Below are positions 7,885 to 16,530 of a DNA stretch of 64,000 bases, in pieces. How positions within the stretch are numbered: the first letter of the stretch is position 1; each line of letters starts with the position of its first letter. The stretch covers positions 124,001-188,000 of the forward strand of contig CAWUFC020000001.1 in the NCBI GenBank assembly GCA_963921335.3. The letters are read 5' to 3'. Source of the DNA: CAWUFC02 sp963921335. GTDB lineage: Bacteria > Pseudomonadota > Gammaproteobacteria > Pseudomonadales > Halieaceae. The position numbers and the translations under genes were made by a program. A model generated the notes under the pieces. That model worked only from the letters and a program-made list of their open reading frames with translations. It was not told where the DNA came from and did no database searches.

Positions 7885-9222
7885 TCAATCCAGCAGGTGG
7901 ATATCCGCAAAGTTCATGTACTGCTCCCAATCATAGGCGGTCAGATCGTGTCCGCCTGTGCGCAGGTGATAACCGAGGATGCTCGTGACCGGCTGATTGA
8001 CCGGAGACTGCTCCAGGGCGCTAATCCCCTGCCGCCCCAATAAGCGATAGACATCGCTTGCGTAGAGCGCAGATTCATACTCACCCAGCGGATCTGCCCA
8101 GGGGTCCTCCACCGCGCTGCCGATGGCCACGGGTCTGGGAGCTATCAATGCAATCAACTGGTGCTGATCGACAGGCAGCAGGGATTCATTATCGGCATAC
8201 TGCACAAAGTTATCGGCAAACCAGTGAGGAAACAAAAGGTTGATAAATGCGACTGTTTCGCCACGCGCCGGGCGGGACAAAGCTGCCCCCACAGCGCCTG
8301 AATTGTTTGAAACGGCAAGGGCAAAACGGGGGTCTTGCGCCGCGGCCCAGAGCGCTGTTTTACCCAGACGGGAATGACCAATAGCCATCACCTGCAGGGC
8401 ATCGATGTCATCATCTGACTCTGCGTAGTCAATCATCCGGGACATACCCCAAGCCCATGCTCCGATAGCTCCCCACTCATCCGCAGCCGGAGCGCTCTGG
8501 CCATCCTGGTAAAACAGTGGATGAATGCCATTCTGGAAACCGTCATCAAAGTCCGGATCTAGATCACCAGAGTAAGCAGTGATCAGCCCATAACCGCGAG
8601 CAATGATATCGCGCATGGGATAACGAGATGACCGAGCGCCGCGTGAGGATTCAAGCGCGATATTATCCGTGACCCCCGTTACATCACTGTTGGGCACCCA
8701 GCCCTGAGGAACCACTATTTCTGGCTCATCACTTACCGTGTGGTTGCCCATGAAATTCAGGTTAGCAAAAACCGGAGACGGGCCGGCTGCGGCGGCGGGA
8801 AGGTAGACCAGCATATCCATGAACACACCCGTATCGCCGAGATGAGCTCGCACCTGCTTGCGCACTGCGATACCGCCCAAAGCAGAGTCACTTGATTCCA
8901 GCAACTCAAACTCGATGACGGGTAGCGTATTAGGGGTAGTCCCGTAAACCTGCTCAGAGAACAGGGTGAGCAATTCTGGCCGGCGCTCAAACCACCATCG
9001 CCTGGCATCTTCTACCGGCGTGCCATCTTCCATAAGCAAGGCATCGGGCAAGTCATACGGGTCATCCAGATCAAGCGCCGGCAGGGGCGGAATCTCTTCA
9101 AAAGGCAGCGCTATAAGATCAAGCTCGGGAGTGGGCGTCACCAGCCCAGCACCTGGGTCGCTATCACTACAAGCCGCCATCAAACCTGAAACCAGGCCCA
9201 GCGCAATCACTCGTCTTATCAT
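7885..9222 (-). CDS. CE15-type glucuronoyl methylesterase, lipoprotein
   Basis: A 445-residue alpha/beta hydrolase with a lipoprotein signal (LMAAC, Cys18). The motif GHSRLGK places the nucleophile at Ser284 with Arg286 for the oxyanion. Glu372 in EDPWADP and His425 in GGHDL complete the triad expected of carbohydrate esterase family 15. FPHWFADNF and VDQHQLIALIAPRPV are also typical of this family. CE15 enzymes cut the ester between glucuronoyl side chains of xylan and lignin alcohols; in marine bacteria they may act on other glucuronate esters. TAGGAG precedes the ATG. No other polysaccharide-degradation gene is adjacent. An inverted repeat resembling a GntR-type operator lies 33 bases upstream. 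Confidence 0.85.
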   Translation of the reverse strand: MIRRVIALGLVSGLMAACSDSDPGAGLVTPTPELDLIALPFEEIPPLPALDLDDPYDLPDALLMEDGTPVEDARRWWFERRPELLTLFSEQVYGTTPNTLPVIEFELLESSDSALGGIAVRKQVRAHLGDTGVFMDMLVYLPAAAAGPSPVFANLNFMGNHTVSDEPEIVVPQGWVPNSDVTGVTDNIALESSRGARSSRYPMRDIIARGYGLITAYSGDLDPDFDDGFQNGIHPLFYQDGQSAPAADEWGAIGAWAWGMSRMIDYAESDDDIDALQVMAIGHSRLGKTALWAAAQDPRFALAVSNNSGAVGAALSRPARGETVAFINLLFPHWFADNFVQYADNESLLPVDQHQLIALIAPRPVAIGSAVEDPWADPLGEYESALYASDVYRLLGRQGISALEQSPVNQPVTSILGYHLRTGGHDLTAYDWEQYMNFADIHLLD

Positions 9223-9254
9223 GAGATACTCCTATTCAGAGCATTTATCTTAAC

Positions 9255-9273
9255 AAATTGGCCTGACCAATTT
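9255..9273 (-). promoter_or_regulatory. Inverted repeat resembling a GntR/FadR-type operator upstream of the CE15 gene
   Basis: AAATTGG-CCTGA-CCAATTT is a perfect 7+7 repeat with a 5-base spacer, 33 bases before the esterase start codon. The core TGGCCTGACCA differs by one base from TGGTCNGACCA used by FadR-subfamily GntR regulators. Sugar-acid regulators of that subfamily often bind TTGG..CCAA sites. No regulator gene is adjacent. Confidence 0.45.
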
Positions 9274-9359
9274 AAACCTAGTGCCCAAAAGGACACTACC
9301 GGTGCAAGCACGAAATGAGGTTCACCCCACCAAATACACCAAAACAGAAGCAAAGAAAC

Positions 9360-9379
9360 AGCACTGTGATCACAGTGCT
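9360..9379. repeat. Perfect 20-bp palindrome in a divergent promoter region
   Basis: AGCACTGTGATCACAGTGCT is fully self-complementary, between the minus-strand esterase and the plus-strand gene at 9449. It contains TGTGA and TCACA halves without the 6-base spacer of a CRP site, so CRP is unlikely. It is more probably an operator for another dimeric regulator. Confidence 0.5.
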
Positions 9380-9448
9380 AGACTGCATAGGCGTCAAATT
9401 GACAGACCAGCACAACCATCTGAAACCATGCGCTGCTGAGGGGGCACT

Positions 9449-9985
9449 ATGGCTATTTCTTCTCTTTTTTTGCTGTGGCAAGCGATCAGTGGCATTACTG
9501 CTACAAACGTCGCACCCGACATTGTCGGTATCTGGCAACAAAATGACCGGCAGCTGCGCTTCAACACCAACGGCACCTTTGCCTCCTGCACCGTCTTAAA
9601 ACCTTTTGTGTTATCAAACAACGGGAACACGCTGGTCATTGGTGGCGTTTCGACCTATCAACGCATGAGTGGCACAGATACCAGCAGTATTGTTGGCCAT
9701 TGGCGAGATGACTCTGATACCGGCGAAGACATCCTTTACCTGGAGAATGGCTGGTCGCTTAGCTACGTCGGAAAAGACCCGATCGGTTACTTCGGCACTT
9801 ACGAAGTACAGGGTAGCGCCAAGACTGATTGCGACTACCAGGGGTTCTATACCTACAGCGTCGGTACTGTTGAAGTCAATGCACACTCAGGATCAGATTT
9901 CGCCTTCAACGTGACCATCGTCCCGCAAACAAGCCTTACCCTTGATGGTCAGGTGTATCAGTGGATTAGCCCACCTCATCAATAA
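9449..9985 (+). CDS. Hypothetical secreted protein
   Basis: 178 residues that I do not recognise. The N-terminus (MAISSLFLLWQAISGITA) is hydrophobic and may be a signal peptide, followed by DIVGIWQQNDRQLRFNTNGTF, the kind of short beta-strand pattern seen in lipocalin-like lipid-binding folds where a GxW motif opens the barrel. Further on come SIVGHWRDD and DILYLENGWSLSYVG, again strand-like with aromatic positions. GGGG precedes the ATG at a usable distance. The gene stands alone between divergent and convergent neighbours. A lipocalin-like role is only a suggestion. Confidence 0.6.
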   Translation: MAISSLFLLWQAISGITATNVAPDIVGIWQQNDRQLRFNTNGTFASCTVLKPFVLSNNGNTLVIGGVSTYQRMSGTDTSSIVGHWRDDSDTGEDILYLENGWSLSYVGKDPIGYFGTYEVQGSAKTDCDYQGFYTYSVGTVEVNAHSGSDFAFNVTIVPQTSLTLDGQVYQWISPPHQ

Positions 9986-10027
9986 ATGTGCATCGCACTC
10001 CACCCGGACCGAAACTCGTATCGGCAG

Positions 10028-11905
10028 CTAATAACCACCATTACCCGCCAGGATATTCCTGGCAGTGGCTTCGTCCAGCGGCTGGTAGCTGGTACTGCCC
10101 GGCGGTAACACGTACAGCGGGTCGCTGTGATTGGCAGGATCGTAGCCCTCTTTGCGCAGCTCTCCTTTCACCATCTTGAAAGTGCCGGTAGTATCCAGCT
10201 GTGGCAAAACTCGCAGGAAAACTGGCCGGGCATAACCGGGCAGTTCACTGGCCACGTGACTGGAGAAGGTATCAAGGTCCAGCGTCTCACCCTCTCTCAA
10301 CACCATGGCAGCAAGTCCAGCGCGCCCTTCGGCACCGGGGACCTCTACGCCAATCACATTGCAGAAGGCAATCTGCGGGTGGCCCAGTATCAGCTCACCC
10401 ACCTCATTGGTGGACACATTCTCTGATTTCCAGCGAAAGGTATCACCCACGCGATCAACAAACTGGTAGTGCTTGAAACCCAGCGCAAAACCCACATCCA
10501 CCCTGCGCATCAGGTCGCCAGTGTTAAACCAGGCATCCCCTTCTTCAAGTGCGTCACGCAATATCTTGCTCTCGGTGGCCTCTTCACTGGTATAACCTTC
10601 AAACTTTGTATCCGGGGTGATCTTGCCCAGCAAGAGCCCGGGCTCACCGGGAGTGACTTCCACGGAGCGACCGCTGGCATCGCGCACAATCTCATCGTTA
10701 TCGACGTCGTACTTCACCAGCGTGTGGGGGATGGTGGTCGTGCCCACCGTGCAGTCCTTGTTGAACATATTAATGAAGGCCACATTGCCCTCACTGGAGC
10801 CATAGAACTCCGAGATCCGGTCCACCCCAAAGCGTTCTTTAAACTTCATCCAGATATCAGGGCGCAGGCCATTGCCCATCATTTTCTGGATCGGGTTATC
10901 GGCATCACCAGGCTGCTCCGGGGAATTAGCCAGAAAACGACATAGCTCACCAATGTAGATAAAGCAGTTAGCGCGATGCTCACGCACCTCAGGCAAGAAG
11001 GCGCTGGTCGAGAACTTGCGGCGAACGATCATGCATGCACCTGATAATGCGGCAGCACCAAATCCCAGAAACAACCCGGTGCCGTGGTACATCGGCAGGC
11101 ACAGGTAGATGCGATCGGTTTCATCGCAGCGCAGCCCAACTACTTGCGACAGCGTGGCAGACAGCAACAGCCGGCGATGGCTCATCACCGCGGCCTTGGG
11201 GAGGCCGGTGGTACCGGATGTAAAAATGTTCAGCACGGTATCGCCCAGGGTAATCTCGGCAGTTTCGACCAGATTGCTGTCGGGGGCATTGTCAGACAAC
11301 TCAGCCAGGTCTCGCGACCATGCCGGTGCGGCAGATGCCCCTGCATCTGGCACAAATAGATAAGCCCCATCCGACAACTCCAGATCCGCGCGGATGTCCT
11401 CAATGGCCGTGAGGCGTTCTTCACCAAACAAACACAGCTTGGAACCGGTAATCGAAATACAGTGGGTCAGTGAGCGCCCGGTCAGGCTGGTATTGATCAT
11501 CGCAGCGGCCACACCCAACTTGGCCAGGGCCATTACCGATGCGACCAGCTCAATACGGTTCTCCATCATGACGCTGGCGGTATCACCTCGCTTGAGACCA
11601 GCATCTTTAATCACGTGCGCGTAGCGGTTAGCCAGGGCATTCAGTTCGCGCCAGCTCAGCTCCCGGCCTTCAAACACAATGGCCGGGCGACTGCCAAACT
11701 GGGCAACGGTCGCCTCGAAGCGGGCTGCGAAAGAATCTTGAGTATCCAGCGGCCTCGGTTTCGCCAGCTTGGCGAGCTTCGGCAGCGGTTTCGCTTCTTT
11801 AAGTGTTCTGAGGACTTCTCCGACGCGCATGACCATGGTGATACCCAGTGATTGACTCAAAAAATCACCATAGTTCAGGGTGGGTTGAGGCGCAACAGTC
11901 GTCAC
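10028..11905 (-). CDS. Long-chain acyl-CoA synthetase, FATP/FadD6 type
   Basis: 625 residues of the AMP-forming acyl-CoA synthetase superfamily. IFTSGTTGLPKAAVMSHRR is the ATP/AMP-binding P-loop; FYGSSEGNVAFIN and WFNTGDLMRRVD with RVGDTFRWKSENVST match the FATP (SLC27, very-long-chain) branch. By family it activates fatty or branched acids, possibly sterol side chains, to CoA thioesters. The start given is GTG 11905; ATG 11836 is possible and would shorten the N-terminus by 23 residues. It diverges from a PhyH-type dioxygenase gene, and the pairing recalls alpha-oxidation of branched acids, where acyl-CoA formation precedes 2-hydroxylation, though this link is inference. Confidence 0.88.
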   Translation of the reverse strand: MTTVAPQPTLNYGDFLSQSLGITMVMRVGEVLRTLKEAKPLPKLAKLAKPRPLDTQDSFAARFEATVAQFGSRPAIVFEGRELSWRELNALANRYAHVIKDAGLKRGDTASVMMENRIELVASVMALAKLGVAAAMINTSLTGRSLTHCISITGSKLCLFGEERLTAIEDIRADLELSDGAYLFVPDAGASAAPAWSRDLAELSDNAPDSNLVETAEITLGDTVLNIFTSGTTGLPKAAVMSHRRLLLSATLSQVVGLRCDETDRIYLCLPMYHGTGLFLGFGAAALSGACMIVRRKFSTSAFLPEVREHRANCFIYIGELCRFLANSPEQPGDADNPIQKMMGNGLRPDIWMKFKERFGVDRISEFYGSSEGNVAFINMFNKDCTVGTTTIPHTLVKYDVDNDEIVRDASGRSVEVTPGEPGLLLGKITPDTKFEGYTSEEATESKILRDALEEGDAWFNTGDLMRRVDVGFALGFKHYQFVDRVGDTFRWKSENVSTNEVGELILGHPQIAFCNVIGVEVPGAEGRAGLAAMVLREGETLDLDTFSSHVASELPGYARPVFLRVLPQLDTTGTFKMVKGELRKEGYDPANHSDPLYVLPPGSTSYQPLDEATARNILAGNGGY

Positions 11906-11922
11906 CTCGCTATTCCCGAGGA

Positions 11923-11937
11923 CAGGATCAGGTCCTG
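11923..11937. promoter_or_regulatory. Short inverted repeat between divergent fadD-like and phyH-like genes
   Basis: CAGGA-TCAGG-TCCTG is a 5+5 repeat in the 84-base divergent intergenic region. It could be an operator serving both genes, but at five bases per arm chance is a real alternative. Confidence 0.2.
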
Positions 11938-11989
11938 ATATACAGGCGCATTTACGCTACAGTAAATGAGTTTGAACAGGAGCCCGCAC

Positions 11990-13198
11990 ATGCAGCGCAA
12001 CCCGACAGAACTGGACTTCAACCAGTTTCACCAGACAGAACTACCCCAACTCCTGCAAACCTCTGACTGGCAGCAGGCAGCGCAGGTCGCGCGCAAACTA
12101 CCACCGCTGGCCATCGAGCTGAGTGATAGCGGCCAGAGCTATACCTACAGCGCCGACGAGCAGGGTTTTCACTGGCAGCCAGGCCGGGAGAATGCCGCGA
12201 CAACTGCCCGTATGAGCACTCCCTTATGGCAAGGCCTGGCATCTGACCTGGAGACAGTGCCCGGACTGCTCTACGGCGACAAGTTAAGCCCCGGCAGCGA
12301 AGGTGATCTTGGTGTATTCGGGCAATGGGAACCGGTATTGCGCTGCCTCTACCATGGCCTGCCCTACTATCGACCCGACCATTGGCCCATCTTCAACAGC
12401 GCTGGTGAGGAGATCGACCCGGGGACGGTGTTCGCCGCTGACGCAGACGTGAGCGATATGCGTGAGTTTATCGAAGCGGCCGGCTACCTGGTGATCGGGG
12501 ATGTGTTTAGCGAGCAGGAATTAGCCGTTTTCCGCGAGGCGGCCCAAACACTGCGCGACCATGCTGTCGCCGGAGACAATCGTTCCTGGTGGGGCAAAAA
12601 CTCTGAAGGGAACGCTATTTGCACACGGGTGTTGAATGGTGGGGACGCACCAGAATTGGCGCGGCTCTATGATGACCCGCGCATTACCCGCTTGATACCC
12701 GCGATGCCCGAAGGCTTGCGCGGCAATAACCCGCACGCGGTTGATGGCGTTACCATCATTTATAAAATGCCGGGCATGGCGGAAGGCTTAAGCGACCTGC
12801 CCTGGCACCGTGACTGCGGCATGGGCGGCCATGCCCATATGTGTCCGGCGATCAACCTCAGCATCTATCTGCACGATGCCACCCCCGAACGGGGTGAGCT
12901 GCGATTCCTGCCCGGCTCGCACCGGGCCTCCTGCGGCAATATGGATGGGCGTAAAGAATTCGGGGTCAGGGCTGACGCGAAGGCGGGATCTGTCAGCCTG
13001 CACTACACCGATGTGATGCATGCAGCGCCTCCTCCGCAACCTGGCCAGGACAACTACCGCACCAGCGTGCTGTTGAACTATACCCGCCACAAGCACACCC
13101 ACGACGGTGGCCGTCACTACAACGACGTCTTGCTGGGCGACGAGGAAGGTCAGATTCAGCACATGGACAGCGTGCTCAAAGAACACAGCCCCAACTGA
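11990..13198 (+). CDS. Phytanoyl-CoA dioxygenase (PhyH) family protein
   Basis: 402 residues. The C-terminal half carries the Fe(II)/2-oxoglutarate dioxygenase facial triad: LPWHRDCGMGGH (His-x-Asp) and VMHAAPPPQ (distal His), followed by YRTSVLLNYT, whose Arg would hold 2-oxoglutarate. The first about 140 residues are not recognised. ATG 11990 follows AGGAG at eight bases; ATG 11966 is possible but lacks a ribosome-binding site. PhyH proteins hydroxylate lipids, CoA esters or small metabolites; the divergent acyl-CoA synthetase hints at a fatty-acyl or isoprenoid substrate, but many family members act on other compounds. Confidence 0.85.
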   Translation: MQRNPTELDFNQFHQTELPQLLQTSDWQQAAQVARKLPPLAIELSDSGQSYTYSADEQGFHWQPGRENAATTARMSTPLWQGLASDLETVPGLLYGDKLSPGSEGDLGVFGQWEPVLRCLYHGLPYYRPDHWPIFNSAGEEIDPGTVFAADADVSDMREFIEAAGYLVIGDVFSEQELAVFREAAQTLRDHAVAGDNRSWWGKNSEGNAICTRVLNGGDAPELARLYDDPRITRLIPAMPEGLRGNNPHAVDGVTIIYKMPGMAEGLSDLPWHRDCGMGGHAHMCPAINLSIYLHDATPERGELRFLPGSHRASCGNMDGRKEFGVRADAKAGSVSLHYTDVMHAAPPPQPGQDNYRTSVLLNYTRHKHTHDGGRHYNDVLLGDEEGQIQHMDSVLKEHSPN

Positions 13199-13199
13199 A

Positions 13200-14483
13200 T
13201 CAGTCAGGTTTCACAACCCTACTGACATCGAGGACATACATCTGCCGCTGGTGCTCGTGCACTGAGTCAATGCACACCTGGGTGCCAGCTCGATTCCAAC
13301 GCGGGTGCAGGTCACAGCGATTGATCTTCCCGAGATCAGGATCGGCATAAAAACTACCAATATCATGACGCCTGCCGGTCTCGGTATCGTACAAAAATAG
13401 AATGCGCTCGTGAGTCTGGTCATCGGGATAGGTGTCGCTAAGTATCCAGCGCCCGTTGGGTGAATAGGTCATGTGCCCATTCTCCGTCAGTACATCCGCA
13501 CCAATCACCGCGACCTCATCAAAACGATCACGGTAAAGGTGGTAATGAATGGCCCCATCATGAGGCCCCCAGACAATAATCTCTTTGGCATTGCGCCACG
13601 CCGGGTGTGAAATCTGGTACTCGGACTTTTCGTAGTCGAATGTGCCCACCGCATTGGGATCAAATCCGTCCTGTAGCTGTGGCAGCGGATGATCGGAACA
13701 TTCCAGCAACTGCATCTCGCTGCCGTCCAGGTTCATGGTAATCAGCCGATGGAGGAAGCAGGTTTCGTCCTCTACCCGCTCGGTCCAGCGATGAAGAAAA
13801 AGGGCCCGCCTTGAATCAGGCGACATCTCAATATGTGATACCCAGTGCACAGCATTTCCCATGGATGCTACCGGGTGAAACTCGCGCAAGCGCTGGTAGC
13901 TACACACCAGCTGATAGTCACCGCTGAGCAAGTCCATACAATAGATGCCGTCATCGGCCGGGGCCAGGTGCATGTCCCGATACTGGGTTTGCGCCTGGTA
14001 ACCGATGGTTTCATGGGTAATAAACAGGCGGCGATAATCGACACACAAGGCAAAACGGCTGTCCGGTGACACCACATAGACGGGTAGCGGCAGGCGGCGG
14101 CGCTCTAAGGTATCGGCATCGACAATTTCAGACCCATACTCGGGATAGGGGCATCCCTGGTTATCAGCGCGAACATTGTAAATCACCTGTCGCCCTTCCA
14201 ATCCATCCAGCCATTGCGACTGGCAACCCATCTGCCAGTTCCAGGCAGCGGTCTCACCGAGCACTGTAAAGCGCCCCTGCGGGTCAGCACTGTCGTAAAA
14301 ACCCACCTCTGCAGTGTCTTCCAGCTTGAGGTCGGCGGTCATCATATTGACTCGATTGGCCAGGATATAGCGATCATCGCGGTCCCAGCTGCTCTTGTTG
14401 TAGTAACCAAGAAAATGGTGCCGGGAGCCGTCTCCCAGACGCTGCACCGGACATGGGGTGGCAGTAATAGAATGGTGCGCCAT
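13200..14483 (-). CDS. Beta-propeller protein, oligogalacturonate-lyase/TolB-like
   Basis: 427 residues with no signal peptide. Repeated blades are visible: VYVVSPDSRFALCVD, VSHIEMSPDSRRALF, GHMTYSPNGRWILSDTYPD and DLHPRWNRAGTQVCID. The repeated SPDSR/SPNGR pattern is that of WD40-like (TolB/PD40) blades, and HMTYSPNGRWILSDTYPD resembles the oligogalacturonate lyase propeller (PL22). Without matched catalytic residues I would not claim lyase activity. The start is ATG 14483 with a poor ribosome-binding site. It converges with the PhyH gene, two bases apart. A role in sugar-acid or intracellular metabolite processing is possible. Confidence 0.65.
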   Translation of the reverse strand: MAHHSITATPCPVQRLGDGSRHHFLGYYNKSSWDRDDRYILANRVNMMTADLKLEDTAEVGFYDSADPQGRFTVLGETAAWNWQMGCQSQWLDGLEGRQVIYNVRADNQGCPYPEYGSEIVDADTLERRRLPLPVYVVSPDSRFALCVDYRRLFITHETIGYQAQTQYRDMHLAPADDGIYCMDLLSGDYQLVCSYQRLREFHPVASMGNAVHWVSHIEMSPDSRRALFLHRWTERVEDETCFLHRLITMNLDGSEMQLLECSDHPLPQLQDGFDPNAVGTFDYEKSEYQISHPAWRNAKEIIVWGPHDGAIHYHLYRDRFDEVAVIGADVLTENGHMTYSPNGRWILSDTYPDDQTHERILFLYDTETGRRHDIGSFYADPDLGKINRCDLHPRWNRAGTQVCIDSVHEHQRQMYVLDVSRVVKPD

Positions 14484-14559
14484 TCAGATCAGATCTCATC
14501 GATGAGTGGCTTTTTATTGTACATTTGTGCAAATATGTGTCCAGTCTGATGGACCAAGG

Positions 14560-15777
14560 ATGACAGCTGCCAATATCATGTTTAGCCGCGTACCCGCCTA
14601 CATCTGGACGCTTTCCAGCCTGTTACTGGGCCTGACGCTGGGCGGCCTTTTCAGCGACAGCCTCGATGGGGTGTCCAGCGCCACCCATACAGGTCTGGGT
14701 ATTTTCATCAAACTGGTGCCCATCCTTATCTTCATTGCATTGAGCCCGGCCATCCACAACCTGGTAGCGCGGGGCCGGGGCGGGAGCCTGGCGCTAGGTG
14801 TCATTGGCTGGTACATGCTCACTTCGCTGTGTGCAGGCCTGCTCGGGGTAGTGCTGTCTTCCCTACTGTTCGATATCGAGTTCAGCTCGGGAGATTCGGA
14901 CATGCTGAGCGAGGTGTCGGCCATGCTAGCAACTCTCAACAGTGATGCAGGCGCCTCACTGCCGTTGCTGTCCATCGTGGCAGCTGTGCTGGCAGGCCTT
15001 GTCGCCCACAGGTTGGCACCGTTGCAAGCATTACTGGAGCGGTTTGAGCGTTGGATGGCAAATGCCACCGGTGTACTCAGCCTGGTAATGCCTTTTATTG
15101 TTTTCTTTCTGGGTATCTCACTGGGCGTTAACGTGGGTGCCAGTGAGAGTCTGGGTTATTACCTGCTGATGACCCTCTACACGCTGGTGCTGTGTGGCAT
15201 CTGGTTGTCACTCTACCTGCTGATCGTCATTCGAATCCTGGCGCGCCAATCCGTATCAAAGGTACTGCGCGAATACCTGTTTCCCACCGCCGTTTTTGCT
15301 GCCGGCACCTGTTCTTCCCTCGCCACCCTTCCGGTGAATCTGGAGAATGCAAAACGTTACGGCGCAGATCCTGCGGTATCCAACTTCGTTATCCCCATAG
15401 GCTGCGTTATCAATATGGACACCAGCGCGCTGGCCTATGTGGCTTATGCGCCTTTCGTGATGACCATGGTGTTTGACTTGCCCATTTCCTGGACAGCGTT
15501 GTTAATGGCCTGGCCAGCCATTGTATTATTCACCATCGCCGCGCCGGGGTTGCCCGCAGGCATGGGTACCGCACTGTGGAGCTCAACATTGTTCGCAGCT
15601 TTGATGGGCTTAGCCGAGGAAGAGAAAATTCTCTTCATCACAACCTGGATCGCCCTCTCCGGCGGATTACCGGATATGCTGCGCACAGCCACTAACTGTA
15701 CCTGCGACGGTCTCACGGCTATCTTTTTTAGCCAGCGGTTCAACAAAGGGGATTCTGACAGTGAACCAATCAACTAA
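14560..15777 (+). CDS. Dicarboxylate/amino acid:cation symporter (SLC1/DAACS-like)
   Basis: 405 residues, very hydrophobic, with about eight to ten membrane segments. The region TCSSLATLPVNLENAKRYG and VIPIGCVINMDTSALAY correspond to the Ser-rich hairpin and the TM7 NMD-T motif of glutamate/aspartate/dicarboxylate:Na+ or H+ symporters. ATG 14560 is taken as start; GGACC precedes closely, and the upstream in-frame ATG at 14506 adds a non-matching leader. The next gene overlaps its end by 17 bases, so the two are probably co-transcribed. Substrate likely an acidic amino acid or C4-dicarboxylate. Confidence 0.82.
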   Translation: MTAANIMFSRVPAYIWTLSSLLLGLTLGGLFSDSLDGVSSATHTGLGIFIKLVPILIFIALSPAIHNLVARGRGGSLALGVIGWYMLTSLCAGLLGVVLSSLLFDIEFSSGDSDMLSEVSAMLATLNSDAGASLPLLSIVAAVLAGLVAHRLAPLQALLERFERWMANATGVLSLVMPFIVFFLGISLGVNVGASESLGYYLLMTLYTLVLCGIWLSLYLLIVIRILARQSVSKVLREYLFPTAVFAAGTCSSLATLPVNLENAKRYGADPAVSNFVIPIGCVINMDTSALAYVAYAPFVMTMVFDLPISWTALLMAWPAIVLFTIAAPGLPAGMGTALWSSTLFAALMGLAEEEKILFITTWIALSGGLPDMLRTATNCTCDGLTAIFFSQRFNKGDSDSEPIN

Positions 15778-16522
15778 AGTGACCGCCGGGTTAGTAGTGA
15801 TAGGCGATGAAATCCTGTCCGGCCGCACCCAGGATGCCAACATCGCCTACCTGGCCAAATGGTTGAACGAAGAAGGTGTTGTGCTCGCCGAGGTGCGCAT
15901 TGTGGGTGACGAACAGGATGCCATTATCGAAGCGGTCAACACACTTCGCGAGCGCTGCGACTACTGTTTCACCACCGGCGGGATCGGCCCAACCCATGAT
16001 GACATCACCGTAGATGCGGTAGCCGCTGCTTTTGGTAGTGAGATTGTCTATAACGATGTCGCGCTGAAGATGTTAAGCGACTACTACGGTGCGGAGGAGC
16101 TGACCGAAGCCCGCAAACGCATGGCCCGCGTACCCAGCGGCGGCGATCTCATTGAAAACCCAAAGAGCAAAGCGCCCGGGGTACGCAAGGACAATGTGTT
16201 CATGCTGGCCGGCATTCCGGGCATTATGCGCGGCATGCTTGAAGGGCTGCGAGGTGAACTGGCCGGGGTCGAACCCGTACAATCTGACGCCGTCACCGTA
16301 TACGCGCCAGAGAGTGAAATGGCAGAGGCACTGGCGGCCATACAGAACGCCAATCCAGAGGTTTCTATTGGTTCCTACCCTTTCTTTCGGGAGGGTAAGG
16401 TTGGTGCCGAGCTAGTGGTGCGCTCTACAGACGCCGGAAATATTCCGCCGGTGCTGGCGGCCGTTCGTGATGCTGCTGACAGCATCAAAGCAGAATGGGT
16501 CGATGGCGAACTGAGTTCTTAG
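15761..16522 (+). CDS. CinA-like N-terminal (molybdopterin-binding fold) protein
   Basis: 253 residues: GLVVIGDEILSGRTQDANIAYLAKWL and FTTGGIGPTHDDITVDAVA are hallmarks of the MoaB/MogA-type domain found at the N-terminus of CinA. The C-terminal amidase domain of full CinA (NMN deamidase) is absent, as in stand-alone CinA-domain proteins. The fold binds nucleotide-like substrates; pyrophosphatase action on ADP-ribose or related compounds is known for the CinA N-domain (COG1058). The start is GTG 15761, with GGGG upstream, and overlaps the symporter gene. The reason for the pairing with a transporter is not evident. Confidence 0.85.
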   Translation: MNQSTKVTAGLVVIGDEILSGRTQDANIAYLAKWLNEEGVVLAEVRIVGDEQDAIIEAVNTLRERCDYCFTTGGIGPTHDDITVDAVAAAFGSEIVYNDVALKMLSDYYGAEELTEARKRMARVPSGGDLIENPKSKAPGVRKDNVFMLAGIPGIMRGMLEGLRGELAGVEPVQSDAVTVYAPESEMAEALAAIQNANPEVSIGSYPFFREGKVGAELVVRSTDAGNIPPVLAAVRDAADSIKAEWVDGELSS

Positions 16523-16530
16523 TCTGAAAC

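Noticed and set aside
9364..9374. CRP site in the 20-bp palindrome
   Set aside because: The TGTGA and TCACA halves lack the six-base spacer required by CRP.
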